A stretch of 32,540 nucleotides of DNA from Granulicella sp. S190 (GTDB lineage Bacteria; Acidobacteriota; Terriglobia; Terriglobales; Acidobacteriaceae). The position numbers and the translations under genes were made by a program. The notes under the pieces were generated by a model. That model did no database searches. It worked only from the letters and a program-made list of their open reading frames with translations, and was not told the origin of the DNA. Every line of letters begins with the position of its first letter. Positions within the stretch are counted from its first letter, which is position 1. The stretch is from contig NZ_LMUD01000004.1 in NCBI RefSeq assembly GCF_009766095.1, forward strand, positions 1 through 32,540. Direction: 5' to 3'. Of this stretch, positions 25,501 through 32,540 are shown one piece after another.

Positions 25501-26660
25501 ATGCCAACGCGACCGCTGTAGAGGATTACTTCCACACGCAGCTGCCGAACTACAACAACAACGGCGTCGTCTACATTAACCTCGATAACTACTGGACCAA
25601 TCTGTCGGACAGCGAACTGCAGAGCTTCGTCACGCACGCACACAGCCAGGGTCAGAAGGCCGGGATCTACTGGACCCCGTTCATCATCTGGAACTGGACA
25701 GATCTAACGACGGCCGTCGATGGGGCACCAAACTATAAGTTCGGTGACATCGTCATGAAGTATTCGAACGGAACCCCCGCGGGAGCTATCGATAGTGCGT
25801 GGGGCGCCGATCCGACGCATCCGGGCACCCAGCAGCGGATCGACTACTACATCAATAAGTTCAAGACGATTGGGTTTGACTACATCAAGCTTGACTTCCT
25901 GATTCACGGAGCGCTCGAAGGGGGCTCGAATAACGGAGCGTTCTATGACACAACGATCCATACGGGTACGCAGGCATATAGCCAGGCGATGAAGCGCCTT
26001 TACACCGATGTAGGCACATCGATGCTCATCGACGAGTCGATCGCCCCGCTGTTCCCGTATCAATACGCCCATACGCGCAGGGTTGCGGGCGACACCTATG
26101 GATCGATCGAAGATACCAAGCGAGAGATGGCTTCGGCCAGCTACGGTTGGTGGATGGCCGGTAGGATCTATAACTGGAATGATCCGGACGAGATGCTGCT
26201 CGAAGGAACTGAGACTCCCTCCGGCTCTACGACTGCTGTTCCGTTTACCGCCAACGAGAACAAGAGTCGGGTCACGTCGGGTGCGGTCGCCGGCTTCATG
26301 CTGAATGGTGACGACGTGACCGATGCAGGCTCGCCGCCGCTCGTTCAAAAGTGGCTTACCAACCCCAGCATCAATGGACTGCCGGCTCTCGGCTTGAACT
26401 TCCGGCCGGTAGAAGGCAACACTGGAACCACTCCAGTCAATGTACTCGTCGCACAACAAGGCAGCGTCTACTACGTCGCCGTCTTCAACTACGACATCAA
26501 CAATCCACTCAGTACTACAGTCGACCTGGGACGTGCCGGTCTAAACAGTTCCACTGCTTACTCCGTTACGGATCTCTGGTCTGGCAAAACATCTTCTGCA
26601 GCCGGAAGCCTCCCGATCAGTCTCGGAGCTGCCGAAAGCACGATCCTAAAGTTGCAGTAA
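22536..26660 (+). CDS. clan GH-D (GH27-like) alpha-galactosidase lipoprotein with three IPT + CBM35-like units
   Basis: 1374 residues. A lipobox LTGC puts the lipidated cysteine at C38, so it is membrane-anchored, possibly on the surface. Three tandem repeats follow, each an IPT/TIG domain (about 49-130, 274-357, 494-580) plus a CBM35-like module (about 138-270, 358-488, 582-714) with CTYQA, a CxxC-type pair, NNVYAP, GNYT and a GCEG cysteine. A beta-sandwich leads into a barrel starting PMGWNSW. D1120 in DYIKLDFL is the likely nucleophile and D1186 in RRVAGDTYG a candidate acid/base; NDPDEML is also conserved. ATG 22536 is preceded by AGAGGAGA. It lies between the receptor and the beta-mannosidase, which suits debranching of galactose-substituted mannan. 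GH27 against GH36 is not settled. Confidence 0.87.
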   Translation: MVRKQVTEMRISGDTWQRRLCVSLCLLTILAITSLTGCSGGSVAPSAMTVSSMTPNTAYTTGGQVVFSGTHFTPDMNVSFGGAAAQKIYFQSSTLITAITPVVSSVATVDVALSAPGGSVTLPKALTYTVPPPPVKPGDCSTLPCTYQAVSSENTFLGTAAPTTCAGCTNGQKVGSLGFGGWVIINNVYAPADGNYTLSIIGCEGAGTQTYKVLVNGGSAISVPLSGNNWFADAAPVSITVPLKAGGGNTIQLGNDTDWSPDVVSVTVNASNSSAPTLTSVAPNQVLLSGGQVVLVGTNFTSSTAVTFGGIAATAATLQSSTQMTATAPAVKSGGTVDVGVSSSNGMATLSKGLTYIQCNALPCTYQAADGGNTLVGNAAVGTCTGCAQGVKVGSLGNGSDVIFNNVYAPAAGNYTVTITGCEGAGTQNYQVIVNGGTPLTVPLVGNNWDAPAAPVSITVELAAGGNNTIELGNADDYSPDVVSIALSPANAATIPTVASIAPAQLPITGGQVVINGTNFTPDTTVTFGGVAAPPISFQSANQFTVTAPANATVGAVDVAVTSPADGTATLSKGLSYVEPAACTSSTCVYQAWDPQNRINGGAAVASCPGCLNGLKVGGMGYGNGVTFNNVYAPVAGNYIVTLVGCEGGGTQTYQVSANGGAANNVPLYGNNWYVSTPPVSTVVALNAGSANTITVTNAQTWSPDIVYIAVNAANTGAPSSPQPVTMSNGQNLITYDLSTGLATFASGGQNKIAGFYSEAYSGSTLYRSTSSSYTRTASNGTNGETDITLTASDGSPTMIQRFIMSANHFTVQIELDGASAGSNEMSPLLVNQAGAVDLGSYTDPRFLIVPYDNNAYYNYNAETPNGLSDTGSEVGAFYDNTSRNGLVIGSITHDTWKTGIQFTGNANKLDFLWAYGGANSTEDQLPHGAIAGAKILSPVVMVGYYDDWRNGMEDFANTNAQYAPMLAWTGPSPMGWNSWGKIQSNLSYANATAVEDYFHTQLPNYNNNGVVYINLDNYWTNLSDSELQSFVTHAHSQGQKAGIYWTPFIIWNWTDLTTAVDGAPNYKFGDIVMKYSNGTPAGAIDSAWGADPTHPGTQQRIDYYINKFKTIGFDYIKLDFLIHGALEGGSNNGAFYDTTIHTGTQAYSQAMKRLYTDVGTSMLIDESIAPLFPYQYAHTRRVAGDTYGSIEDTKREMASASYGWWMAGRIYNWNDPDEMLLEGTETPSGSTTAVPFTANENKSRVTSGAVAGFMLNGDDVTDAGSPPLVQKWLTNPSINGLPALGLNFRPVEGNTGTTPVNVLVAQQGSVYYVAVFNYDINNPLSTTVDLGRAGLNSSTAYSVTDLWSGKTSSAAGSLPISLGAAESTILKLQ

Positions 26661-26673
26661 CGACAGTTGGCTT

Positions 26674-26716
26674 GATTACAGGATCAGCATCCCAATCGGG
26701 TGCTGGTCCTGTAATC
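26674..26716 (+). terminator. long hairpin between the GH27-like and GH2 genes, possible terminator
   Basis: A 16-base stem (26674-26689 with 26701-26716) contains a single G-U wobble, and CCC/GGG in the loop can extend it. It starts 14 bases after the GH27-like stop. The sequence after it (GTATTCTGATCTC) has no real T-run, so it is a weak terminator or an mRNA-stability or attenuation element that would lower GH2 expression relative to upstream genes. Confidence 0.55.
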
Positions 26717-26814
26717 GTATTCTGATCTCTTGACGCAGCTATCCATTGGAGCTGTTTTACTCCCCGCGAAGGCTCTCTGCCGCGGGTTTGGCTATTCGTA
26801 ACGAAGGGAAATTC

Positions 26815-29436
26815 ATGGGTCTCGGTCGGATGTTTCGTTGGTTGTTCGTGTGTGCCATTGCTGCTCCTCTCACTTCTCTGGCTGCCGGTGTGAGCCACCT
26901 CGAACGCCTCCCTCTCAAGTCTGCATGGACTGTACGACAGCTTCCCGATGATGGGATGGCTGAGAGCCAAAGCGCGACACCTCCCGTTCTGGAGGGAGGA
27001 TGGTTTCCTGCGACGGTACCGGGCGATGTGCATCTGGACCTGCTCACGAGTGGCAAGATACCTGACCCGTTTTATCGGGACAACGAAGCGAAGCTTCAGT
27101 GGATCGAGAAGGCTGGATGGGAGTACCGTACCTCGATCGACGCGACGAAAGCGGCTCTTGCTCGTGAGAACGTGGAGCTGGTATTTGATGGGCTGGACAC
27201 GGCTTGCACGATCTTTCTCAACGGGCAGCGGATTGGCTCGCCTGACAATATGTTTCGACAGTGGAGATTCGATGTTAAGGACCGTCTTCATGAAGGTGCG
27301 AACGACCTGAGGATTGTATTCCCGGCTCCGATGAAAGCAGCGGAAGCCGTCGCCGAGAAGGATCCTTGGCACTCTCGAACGCATACGGATCCGAAGGGAT
27401 ATATTCGCAAGGCGGTTTACGAGTTCGGATGGGACTGGGGCCCGCGGTTCGGAACGAGCGGCGTCTTTCGTCCGGCGTATCTGGATGTATGGGATAGTGC
27501 ACGCATCAAAGATATCTTCGTCGAGCAAAGCGATGTGACTTCTGTTTCGGCAAATCTCGACCTCCATGTAGAGGTGCTTGCCTCAAAGGAGACGAAAGCT
27601 ACCGTGAGCTTGACATACGGAATCGGATCGGAACAGCTCCACATCGATCGTGTCGTAACGCTTGGTCCGGGAAGCAATAAAATATCCTTCCCTATCGATA
27701 TCGCGCATCCCCAACTCTGGTTTCCGTCAGGTTACGGTGCTCAACCCATCTATCACTTCCATATCTCCGTCAAAGAAGATGGGCATGAGCTTGATGCCAA
27801 GGATGCAAAGACGGGGCTAAGGTCTGTCGTTCTACGGAGAGAGTTGGATAAGTGGGGACGTTCCTTCGAGTTTGTGATCAACGGAATTCCTGTCTTCGCA
27901 AAGGGTGCGGATGTGATCCCCTTCGATAGCTTTCCGAACCACGTTACCAACGAAAAATATCGGCACATCCTCCAGTCGGCCAAAGACGCAAACATGAACA
28001 TGGTCCGGCTGTGGGGGGGAGGGTACTACGAAACAGAGGAGTTCTACGACATATGCGATGAGCTCGGATTAATGGTCTTCCACGATCTCATGTTTGGGAA
28101 TAACTGGCAGCCTGGCACCTACGACTTCAAGCAAAATATCGAGCGCGAAGCTGAGTATCAAATAACTCGTCTTCGGAATCATCCAAGCATCGTTCTCTGG
28201 GATGGTAACAACGAAACCGAGGATCTCAGAGAATGGAACGGCAACGGCCAACTTCCTCCGAAGGTCCACGAGCGAATCTGGGAGGACTATCTGACCGAGT
28301 TCAGCGGCATTCTTGCGCGAACCGAAGCGAGACTGGATTCAGAGATCCCCTATTGGCCGAGCACGCCGAGCGCTGACTACGAGGAACTTACTGATACCTA
28401 TCAGAGCGGCGATAACCACGATTGGAGCGTCTGGCACGGTGGGGCTGATTTTACCGATTACGAGAAGCGCCCCTGGCGATTCGTCTCCGAATATGGTTTC
28501 CAGTCCTTTCCTGAGATGAAGACGATCGAGTCTTTCACTCTGCCGGAAGACCGGACAAGTATCTTCACCCCAGTGATGAAGGCCCACCAGAAAAATGGAG
28601 ACGGCAACAGGCTCATTCAGGAGTACATGAAGCGTTACTTCGGGGAGCCGAAGGACTTCGCCTCGTTTCTCTATGCCAGCCAGGTGCTCCAGGCAGAGGC
28701 CATCAAGGTCGGCGCGGAGAGTTTCCGTAGAAAGAGACCCGAGACTATGGGCTCACTTTTTTGGCAGTTGAATGATTGCTGGCCCGTCGCCTCCTGGGCA
28801 AGCATCGACTACTACGGACGATGGAAGGCTCTGCAATATTACACGCGCAGGTTTTATGCTCCTGTCCTGGTTTCACCCCATGTCGACAGCGGCACATTGT
28901 CTATCTATATCGTGTCCGACAAAACTGCTCGGATGGACGGCACACTCCGTCTTCGGATCATGGATTTCTCGGGTAAAGTGATCAAAGAGACAAGCGAGGC
29001 TGTAAAAATCGACCCGCTTGCCTCAAAGGTCTATCAACAAATACCGCTCGTTCAGTTGTCCGGCACCACCGCTCCCGATTGGTCCGGTCTTGTCGGAGTC
29101 GCGGACGTCACGGTAGGCGGACAAGAGGTCTCGACAAACACAGTCTACTTCGTGCCTTCCAAGCAGATTAAACTTCCCCCTGCTGCCATTGCCGCCGAAA
29201 TCTCGCAGTCCGGAGATGGATATGATGTGATCTTAAGCTCAGCGGTACTGGCTCGCAGCGCCTATGTCTCTTTTGGTGAGTTAGAGGCTCAATTCTCAGA
29301 TAATTATCTTGATCTCCTGCCGGGAGAGAAACAGACGATCCATGTCACCAGCAAGGCCACACTTGCGGATCTCAAATCTCAAATGAAGGTAATCTCCTTG
29401 GTTGATGCGTTTTCGCCAGCGGTGGCCGAGAAATAA
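26815..29436 (+). CDS. GH2 beta-mannosidase, exported
   Basis: 873 residues. It should release mannose from the non-reducing end of beta-mannosides. A signal peptide ending near residue 24 (TSLAA) puts it in the periplasm. The sugar-binding beta-sandwich (VELVFDGLDTACTIFLNGQ, YIRKAVYEFGWDWGPRFGTSG) is the mannosidase type, followed by an Ig-like domain and a barrel with NMVRLWGGGYYE, E467 as acid/base in LWDGNNETED and E559 as nucleophile in FVSEYGFQSFP. FWQLNDCWPVASWASIDYYGRWKA is a further mark of the subfamily. ATG 26815 follows GAAGGGAA; the frame extends to 26746 without a signal. It is the last gene of the rightward block and is preceded by a long hairpin. Confidence 0.94.
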   Translation: MGLGRMFRWLFVCAIAAPLTSLAAGVSHLERLPLKSAWTVRQLPDDGMAESQSATPPVLEGGWFPATVPGDVHLDLLTSGKIPDPFYRDNEAKLQWIEKAGWEYRTSIDATKAALARENVELVFDGLDTACTIFLNGQRIGSPDNMFRQWRFDVKDRLHEGANDLRIVFPAPMKAAEAVAEKDPWHSRTHTDPKGYIRKAVYEFGWDWGPRFGTSGVFRPAYLDVWDSARIKDIFVEQSDVTSVSANLDLHVEVLASKETKATVSLTYGIGSEQLHIDRVVTLGPGSNKISFPIDIAHPQLWFPSGYGAQPIYHFHISVKEDGHELDAKDAKTGLRSVVLRRELDKWGRSFEFVINGIPVFAKGADVIPFDSFPNHVTNEKYRHILQSAKDANMNMVRLWGGGYYETEEFYDICDELGLMVFHDLMFGNNWQPGTYDFKQNIEREAEYQITRLRNHPSIVLWDGNNETEDLREWNGNGQLPPKVHERIWEDYLTEFSGILARTEARLDSEIPYWPSTPSADYEELTDTYQSGDNHDWSVWHGGADFTDYEKRPWRFVSEYGFQSFPEMKTIESFTLPEDRTSIFTPVMKAHQKNGDGNRLIQEYMKRYFGEPKDFASFLYASQVLQAEAIKVGAESFRRKRPETMGSLFWQLNDCWPVASWASIDYYGRWKALQYYTRRFYAPVLVSPHVDSGTLSIYIVSDKTARMDGTLRLRIMDFSGKVIKETSEAVKIDPLASKVYQQIPLVQLSGTTAPDWSGLVGVADVTVGGQEVSTNTVYFVPSKQIKLPPAAIAAEISQSGDGYDVILSSAVLARSAYVSFGELEAQFSDNYLDLLPGEKQTIHVTSKATLADLKSQMKVISLVDAFSPAVAEK

Positions 29437-29711
29437 CCTTGTGAGCCGATAAGAAATTCGTGTAGAACGAACGTCGTTGTGGTCCTAGCCAACAAGCTGG
29501 CACGTATTGCTGGGCTGTGCTTCCAGCGCTAACGAATACAGACCAACCACCGCCTAACGGTGCGAAAAAGCCTGCGGCTTGGACGTGGAGATTGACGGGT
29601 CGAGTGGTGCACGTAAATTTAGAGCCCGAACGTAACAAACTTAGCGACGAGCGAGGTGACACTTCCCGCTATTGTGAGTCCTTTTGGGCTCGTGGGCGTC
29701 AGTCGAAACGA
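29437..29711. other. gene-free stretch after the beta-mannosidase
   Basis: I see no gene, RNA or terminator here. Frames that are open across it show no protein-like pattern. It begins a 3.1-kb tract to the window end that contains only remnants. Confidence 0.6.
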
Positions 29712-29977
29712 ATGAACTCTTCAGGTCACGATTTGGGGTTTTTGCAAATCGGGTTGTTCGTTATCCTCATCTGCGCACCTGCGTTTGCCATCCAAGCGAT
29801 CGAACAATTGCGCAGTTGGCACACACGAGTTGGACAGCTAAGGAGGATGCTCCAAACGCGGTTCACGCGTTTGCGCAGACGACCGATGGCTATCTGTGGA
29901 TGGGTGGACCGACTGGTCTTTATCGTTTTGACGGAGTTCGCGAGTATCGGGGTCAGACTTCGCCGGAGATTATGTGA
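29712..29977 (+). pseudogene. truncated start of a two-component-regulator beta-propeller sensor
   Basis: From ATG 29712 one frame gives a signal peptide (LFVILICAPAFA). After a frame change near 29785-29810 another frame gives AQLAHTSWTAKEDAPNAVHA, FAQTTDGYLWMGGPTGLYRF and DGVREYRGQ, the opening blade of the periplasmic propeller (Reg_prop) of hybrid sensor kinases and GGDEF/Y_Y_Y proteins common in Acidobacteriota. A stop follows at 29975-29977, about 60 residues into a domain that normally runs past 700, and no later blades are found. The gene is therefore a 5' stub with a frameshift. It may have belonged to the cargo of a lost element or to an original neighbour of the sugar locus. Confidence 0.65.
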
Positions 29978-30254
29978 AAGTGCGAAATTGAACGTTGTAC
30001 AAAACGGGACTTGGGTTCTGCGGCTGCGCTTCTGCTTCACAAGCGCTCAGTGTTCTGTAATGAGCTTAAGAGCGTCCAGCCGCTGCTACGTTTGTTTCTC
30101 GGCAGCCACAATCTGCCCTGGGTGCGTTCAGCCTATGTTGATCGGATCGCGACATGGGAAGCGTGAGTCCGTGGCCAACTCGGCCTAGGGCTGAAAGAAA
30201 CCACTCATTTGAATAGACATTTCCTGTGATCCTGAAACCTGAGGGTGAGGAAGG
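29978..30254 (+). other. short unidentified coding-like remnant in decayed DNA
   Basis: A 51-codon open stretch from 30011 to the stop at 30164-30166 reads like protein (LLRLFLGSHNLPWVRS then AYVDRIATWEA). I cannot assign it. It lacks a credible start and is likely another gene fragment. Confidence 0.3.
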
Positions 30255-30956
30255 GTGCTGAATCGCCATTTGCTCGATTCACTGCGTAGACGTAGTCTAA
30301 TCATAGCCCACGAGGCGGACGGCGTCGGTGTTACGGCCATGGATCCTCTCTATGTCTTCGAGGGCTATACGATCGACGAGCCTTGGGTTGTCGTGCTCGC
30401 CCCGCTCACAACTACGAACGCCTCAAGGAAGTCCCATCCGACGAGACAAACGGCGTAGGTGTCTGCGATGTGGGAGATCAGTATGCGAAAGAGACCCGCT
30501 CTTCCTATGCGTTGGTGAACTGGATCCTCTCTCAGGGGTATCACGCTAACCCATACCCGGGCCCTTCGGCCAGTGCTCTCGCGCTAATTCCACCGCCTCA
30601 GGACTGGGAGAGCTCGGCAAGCATGGGTCGCTGATCAGTCGCTACTTCGGATCCGGCGTCCGTCTTGCGGGAGTTACCATCGACATGCCACTCGTCGCTA
30701 CTGGTAGTGATTGCTTTGGAGCCGACGAGTTCTGCGCGACCTGCCAGGTCTGCACGACCTCATGTCCGCCCGGCGCCATTGTCCCGCAAAAGCAGATGGT
30801 GCGCGGTGTCGAGCGTTGGCACGTTGACTTGATAAATGCATCCCCTATTTTGCGGAAGCGGCTTCTTGCGGGATATGCATTGCGGAGTGCCCATGGACGC
30901 GGCCGGCGGGGCGCCCTAAGCTGCTTGCGACTATGGCGCGTCGGCTCGGTCAGTAG
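30255..30956 (+). pseudogene. frameshifted reductive-dehalogenase-like 4Fe-4S protein
   Basis: Four frames joined in order give one protein C-terminal half: YVFEGYTIDEPWVVVLA (to about 30405); NYERLKEVPSDETNGVGV, GDQYAKETRSSYALVNWI and YHANPYPGP (to about 30600); GLGELGKHGSLISRYFGSG, GVTIDMPLVATGSDCFGADE and FCATCQVCTTSCPPGAI (to about 30835); and DKCIPYFAEAASCGICIAEC with PW, ending at TAG 30954-30956. Two 4Fe-4S clusters (CxxCxxCxxxCP and C..CxxCxxxCP) and the GLGELG motif match reductive-dehalogenase/QueG-like proteins. The phase changes by minus one at each junction, so at least three deletions have hit it, and the N-terminal part is missing or unrecognisable. It is dead as written unless the reads are wrong. 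Confidence 0.75.
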
Positions 30957-31018
30957 ATTCAGGTTCGGGTAAACGATAATTTTGTTCAACTTACAGATTC
31001 TAAAAGGTGCGGGAAGCG

Positions 31019-31315
31019 CTAAAAGTGCCAGAATACCCAAACGTTCTTGCAATCTTTTGCAAAATTCACCTTCGGACCTTTCGTCGGGTCGGACTGGCCG
31101 GTGCCCGATGCGGTGGAATCTTTGCTTGTGGGCTGCACATGCATCGCCCCGCCTACACCGTAAAAGGCTGGGTCAGGAACCGGTCCAATGTAAAAGTTGT
31201 CACTGATAAGGTCTGCAACCTCTTTAGGGGTGTTGCATTTCCCGTGCAGAGGGCCGAATACAGCGGCGAATGCCTTCTCCCGTGCTTTCCGATCTGCTTC
31301 GCCGCAGTCTGGTAT
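31019..31315 (-). pseudogene. 3' fragment of an unassigned gene
   Basis: On the minus strand a 98-codon open stretch runs from just after a TAA (31316-31318) to TAG (31019-31021). It reads DRKAREKAFAAVFGPLHGKC, then PKEVADLISDNFYIGPVPDP and AFYGVGGAMHVQP, and ends VWVFWHF. The amino-acid pattern looks like real protein, but no start codon is credible and I do not know the family. Its left part begins inside the region where the integrase remnant loses its homology, so the two may be fused by a deletion. It could equally be an intact frame lost upstream. Confidence 0.35.
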
Positions 31316-31690
31316 TTACTATGGGTATGCTCGTTTTCAGAGTCGCTCTCACTTTTGACAGTGGTGAACCAACGGTCGAGGGCGTAAGTGATGGTGACCT
31401 CTCCCACCTCCCGAGCTTGCTGAAGCTCTTCCAACTCTCTGAGCTTTTGCTTGACCGGGTCCCAACTGTCCCTGATCTCCCGTGCCTGCTCCTCTGCCTT
31501 AGTCCAGGAACGTGTCTTTGCCGAGATCGTCTTGTTCTTCCCGTCCCTTAATTAATAGGTAGATGTACTTGACGCACTCGCAACGCTTCCAGTGAGGGTC
31601 ATCCTTCTTCGAGCAATCCGATGTGTGGCGGGTGTATACGGATACGGTTTGGGTCTTGGTTTGGAGGGAGCGGACGTTAAGTGCGGACAT
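31153..31690 (-). pseudogene. tyrosine-recombinase (integrase) N-terminal remnant, frameshifted
   Basis: From ATG 31690 the first frame reads VSVYTRHTSDCSKKDDPHWK then RCECVKYIYLLIKG, the N-terminal pattern of Acidobacteriota site-specific integrases (VYxRHSxDCxxxDDxxxxRCxCPKW). Near 31545-31560 the frame changes and continues KTISAKTRSWTKAEEQAREI and later VTITYALDRWFTTVKSES, the SAM-like core-binding part. Homology I recognise stops near 31310, and the whole catalytic domain (R-H-R-Y) is missing. Frame two is closed at 31153. It reads away from the tRNA-Phe remnant at 31767, the usual layout for an integrase next to its attachment site. Confidence 0.68.
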
Positions 31691-31766
31691 ACCTGCAGAG
31701 TAGAGTTCCCCTCTTGCAGATCTATTGCAGTTTCAAGAAAATCGCTGTAAGTGATTGATTATAAGG

Positions 31767-31842
31767 TGGTGCCCAGAGACGGGATCGACCGCCGACGCCG
31801 GCCTTTTCAGGGCTGCCGGACAATTCAGTTAAGTGGATCGGA
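31767..31842 (-). pseudogene. decayed tRNA-Phe (GAA) copy, likely attachment-site remnant
   Basis: On the minus strand, 31815 to 31767 reads as the 3' two-thirds of tRNA-Phe: anticodon loop CTGAAAA (anticodon GAA) with a GCC/GGC stem, T-stem GGCGG/CCGTC, acceptor TCTGGGC, discriminator A and encoded CCA. One T is missing from the T-loop (TCGATC in place of TTCGATC) and the anticodon stem has an A-C mismatch. The 5' third, expected up to about 31842, is only faintly similar (AATTCAGTTA against AACTGAGCTA of the D-arm). It cannot be a working tRNA. Its position just upstream of an integrase remnant makes an att-site scar likely. Confidence 0.72.
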
Positions 31843-32043
31843 TCAGCGGATGTGCTTCACAATAAAGCTTTTATGTTCGGTGGATTTTAGGACTTCCTAG
31901 GGCAAATTGGGATGCGTATTGTTCGCGTATTGTTCGCGCGAATGCTCAGTGGCGCTAATAACGCAGCCCTGGCTCAGAATCCCAATTGAAGGATCGGCGG
32001 CCTTAGGCAAACTCTGGGATAGAGCACTGGGTTCGCGGGCGGC
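31843..32043. other. gene-free stretch with an 11-base tandem repeat
   Basis: GCGTATTGTTC occurs twice head to tail at 31914-31924 and 31925-31935. I see nothing else in this stretch. Confidence 0.5.
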
Positions 32044-32229
32044 CTAGCTTAGTATGGTCCCACCGTCTGGGCTTCGTTTTGAAATAGCAGCACCGTTTTC
32101 GTAAAAGATCTGCCATTCCGCAAGACAGTCGAGAAGTTGGTAGGTCCCTGATCTGACTGTCTCGACCAAATCGTATTCGACGTGACGATTGTAGTGGTCT
32201 AAGCATCTCCTTTTGCTATCCCACTGCAA
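32044..32229 (-). pseudogene. small ORF, possible zinc-ribbon protein split by a frameshift
   Basis: A 61-codon frame from TTG 32229 reads DSKRRCLDHYNRHVEYDLVE then TVRSGTYQLLDCLAEWQIFY, which looks like genuine protein. A TAG lies five codons upstream in the same frame. In the neighbouring frame, just upstream (about 32275-32217), is YCAGCGKEVELLGLAVG, a zinc-ribbon-like C-x2-C start, ending in a stop at the point where this frame begins. The two may be halves of one broken small protein. I do not recognise the family. Confidence 0.35.
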
Positions 32230-32540
32230 GTCCGAGAAGTTCTACCTCCTTTCCGCAACCCGCGCAATAGGTAAGTAAGTCATCTGAAAAGCGGTTTCCA
32301 AGTTATATTTCGCCCACAAGAATATACCTTATATCGCAAAGAGAAATGATGAAGTCAGAGTCAACTTACATTTGAAAAAGGATCGACCATCAGGTGAAGA
32401 GTAGAAGTAATGCATTGGACACTTGGAGCGCCCAACCTGACCTGCCCCCAAAACCCGCACGTTTGTGAATACGAATTTATCCCGTCGCCGGAGCTGTGGC
32501 AAAGTGGGAAACGCTGGAGGCGTTTTCCAAGCAGGCGTAG
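32230..32540. other. right-end stretch without a recognisable gene
   Basis: Apart from the possible zinc-ribbon start noted next to it (to about 32275), I see no gene, RNA or terminator here. The part around 32285-32400 is noticeably more AT-rich than the rest of the window. Confidence 0.5.

Noticed and set aside
24846..25643. 265-codon minus-strand frame inside the GH27-like gene
   Set aside because: Antisense shadow; valine/isoleucine-rich by frame bias and without a domain.
29517..30188. 223-codon plus frame read as one protein
   Set aside because: Its middle shares only a signal-peptide segment with the propeller remnant; the rest is out-of-frame translation of decayed genes.
31914..31935. 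possible CRISPR or origin iterons
   Set aside because: Only two 11-base copies with no spacer and no cas or rep gene; treated as a chance tandem repeat.
32487..32540. possible 3' end of a gene (frame reading AKWETLEAFSKQA then stop)
   Set aside because: Too short at the window edge to support, and no motif.

Overview
The window looks like chromosome from an Acidobacteriota of the Terriglobia/Acidobacteriaceae type (Granulicella, Edaphobacter or Terriglobus-like). The main grounds are a very large Oar-type TonB-dependent receptor with an N-terminal carboxypeptidase-regulatory domain, a secreted carboxypeptidase-regulatory-like protein, a DUF5107-TPR protein and IPT-repeat carbohydrate enzymes. 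This placement is inference from gene content. No rRNA or species marker is present.

Positions 1-5400 are ordinary housekeeping or accessory genes: a GT39-like membrane glycosyltransferase, an HNH nuclease, a Dabb protein, a thioredoxin-like protein, a beta-carbonic anhydrase overlapping a bestrophin-like channel gene by four bases (then a clear intrinsic terminator), and a small two-helix membrane protein.

Positions 5395-29436 form one large carbohydrate-use locus. A LacI-type regulator and a mutarotase-like gene run leftward. A GH36 alpha-galactosidase and a carboxypeptidase-regulatory-like protein run rightward. A sugar-porter MFS gene and a cytosolic DUF5107-TPR protein run leftward. GH97, the TonB-dependent receptor, a clan GH-D lipoprotein with three IPT+CBM units, and a GH2 beta-mannosidase run rightward. 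Five LacI-operator-like sites with a central CG lie in the intergenic regions of this locus. Two of them sit in an almost identical 25-base module that includes TTGACA. The likely scheme is outer-membrane uptake of a galactose-decorated oligosaccharide (galactomannan-type is the best guess), periplasmic or surface removal of alpha-galactose by up to three enzyme families, beta-mannoside cleavage by GH2, sugar import by the MFS porter and anomer handling by the mutarotase, all under the local LacI protein.

Positions 29437-32540 hold no intact recognisable gene. They are a graveyard: the truncated start of a two-component-regulator beta-propeller protein, a frameshifted reductive-dehalogenase-like iron-sulfur protein, the N-terminal part of a tyrosine integrase with a frameshift, an unassigned 3' coding fragment, and a decayed tRNA-Phe copy upstream of the integrase remnant. 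This looks like the scar of one or more elements that integrated at tRNA-Phe.
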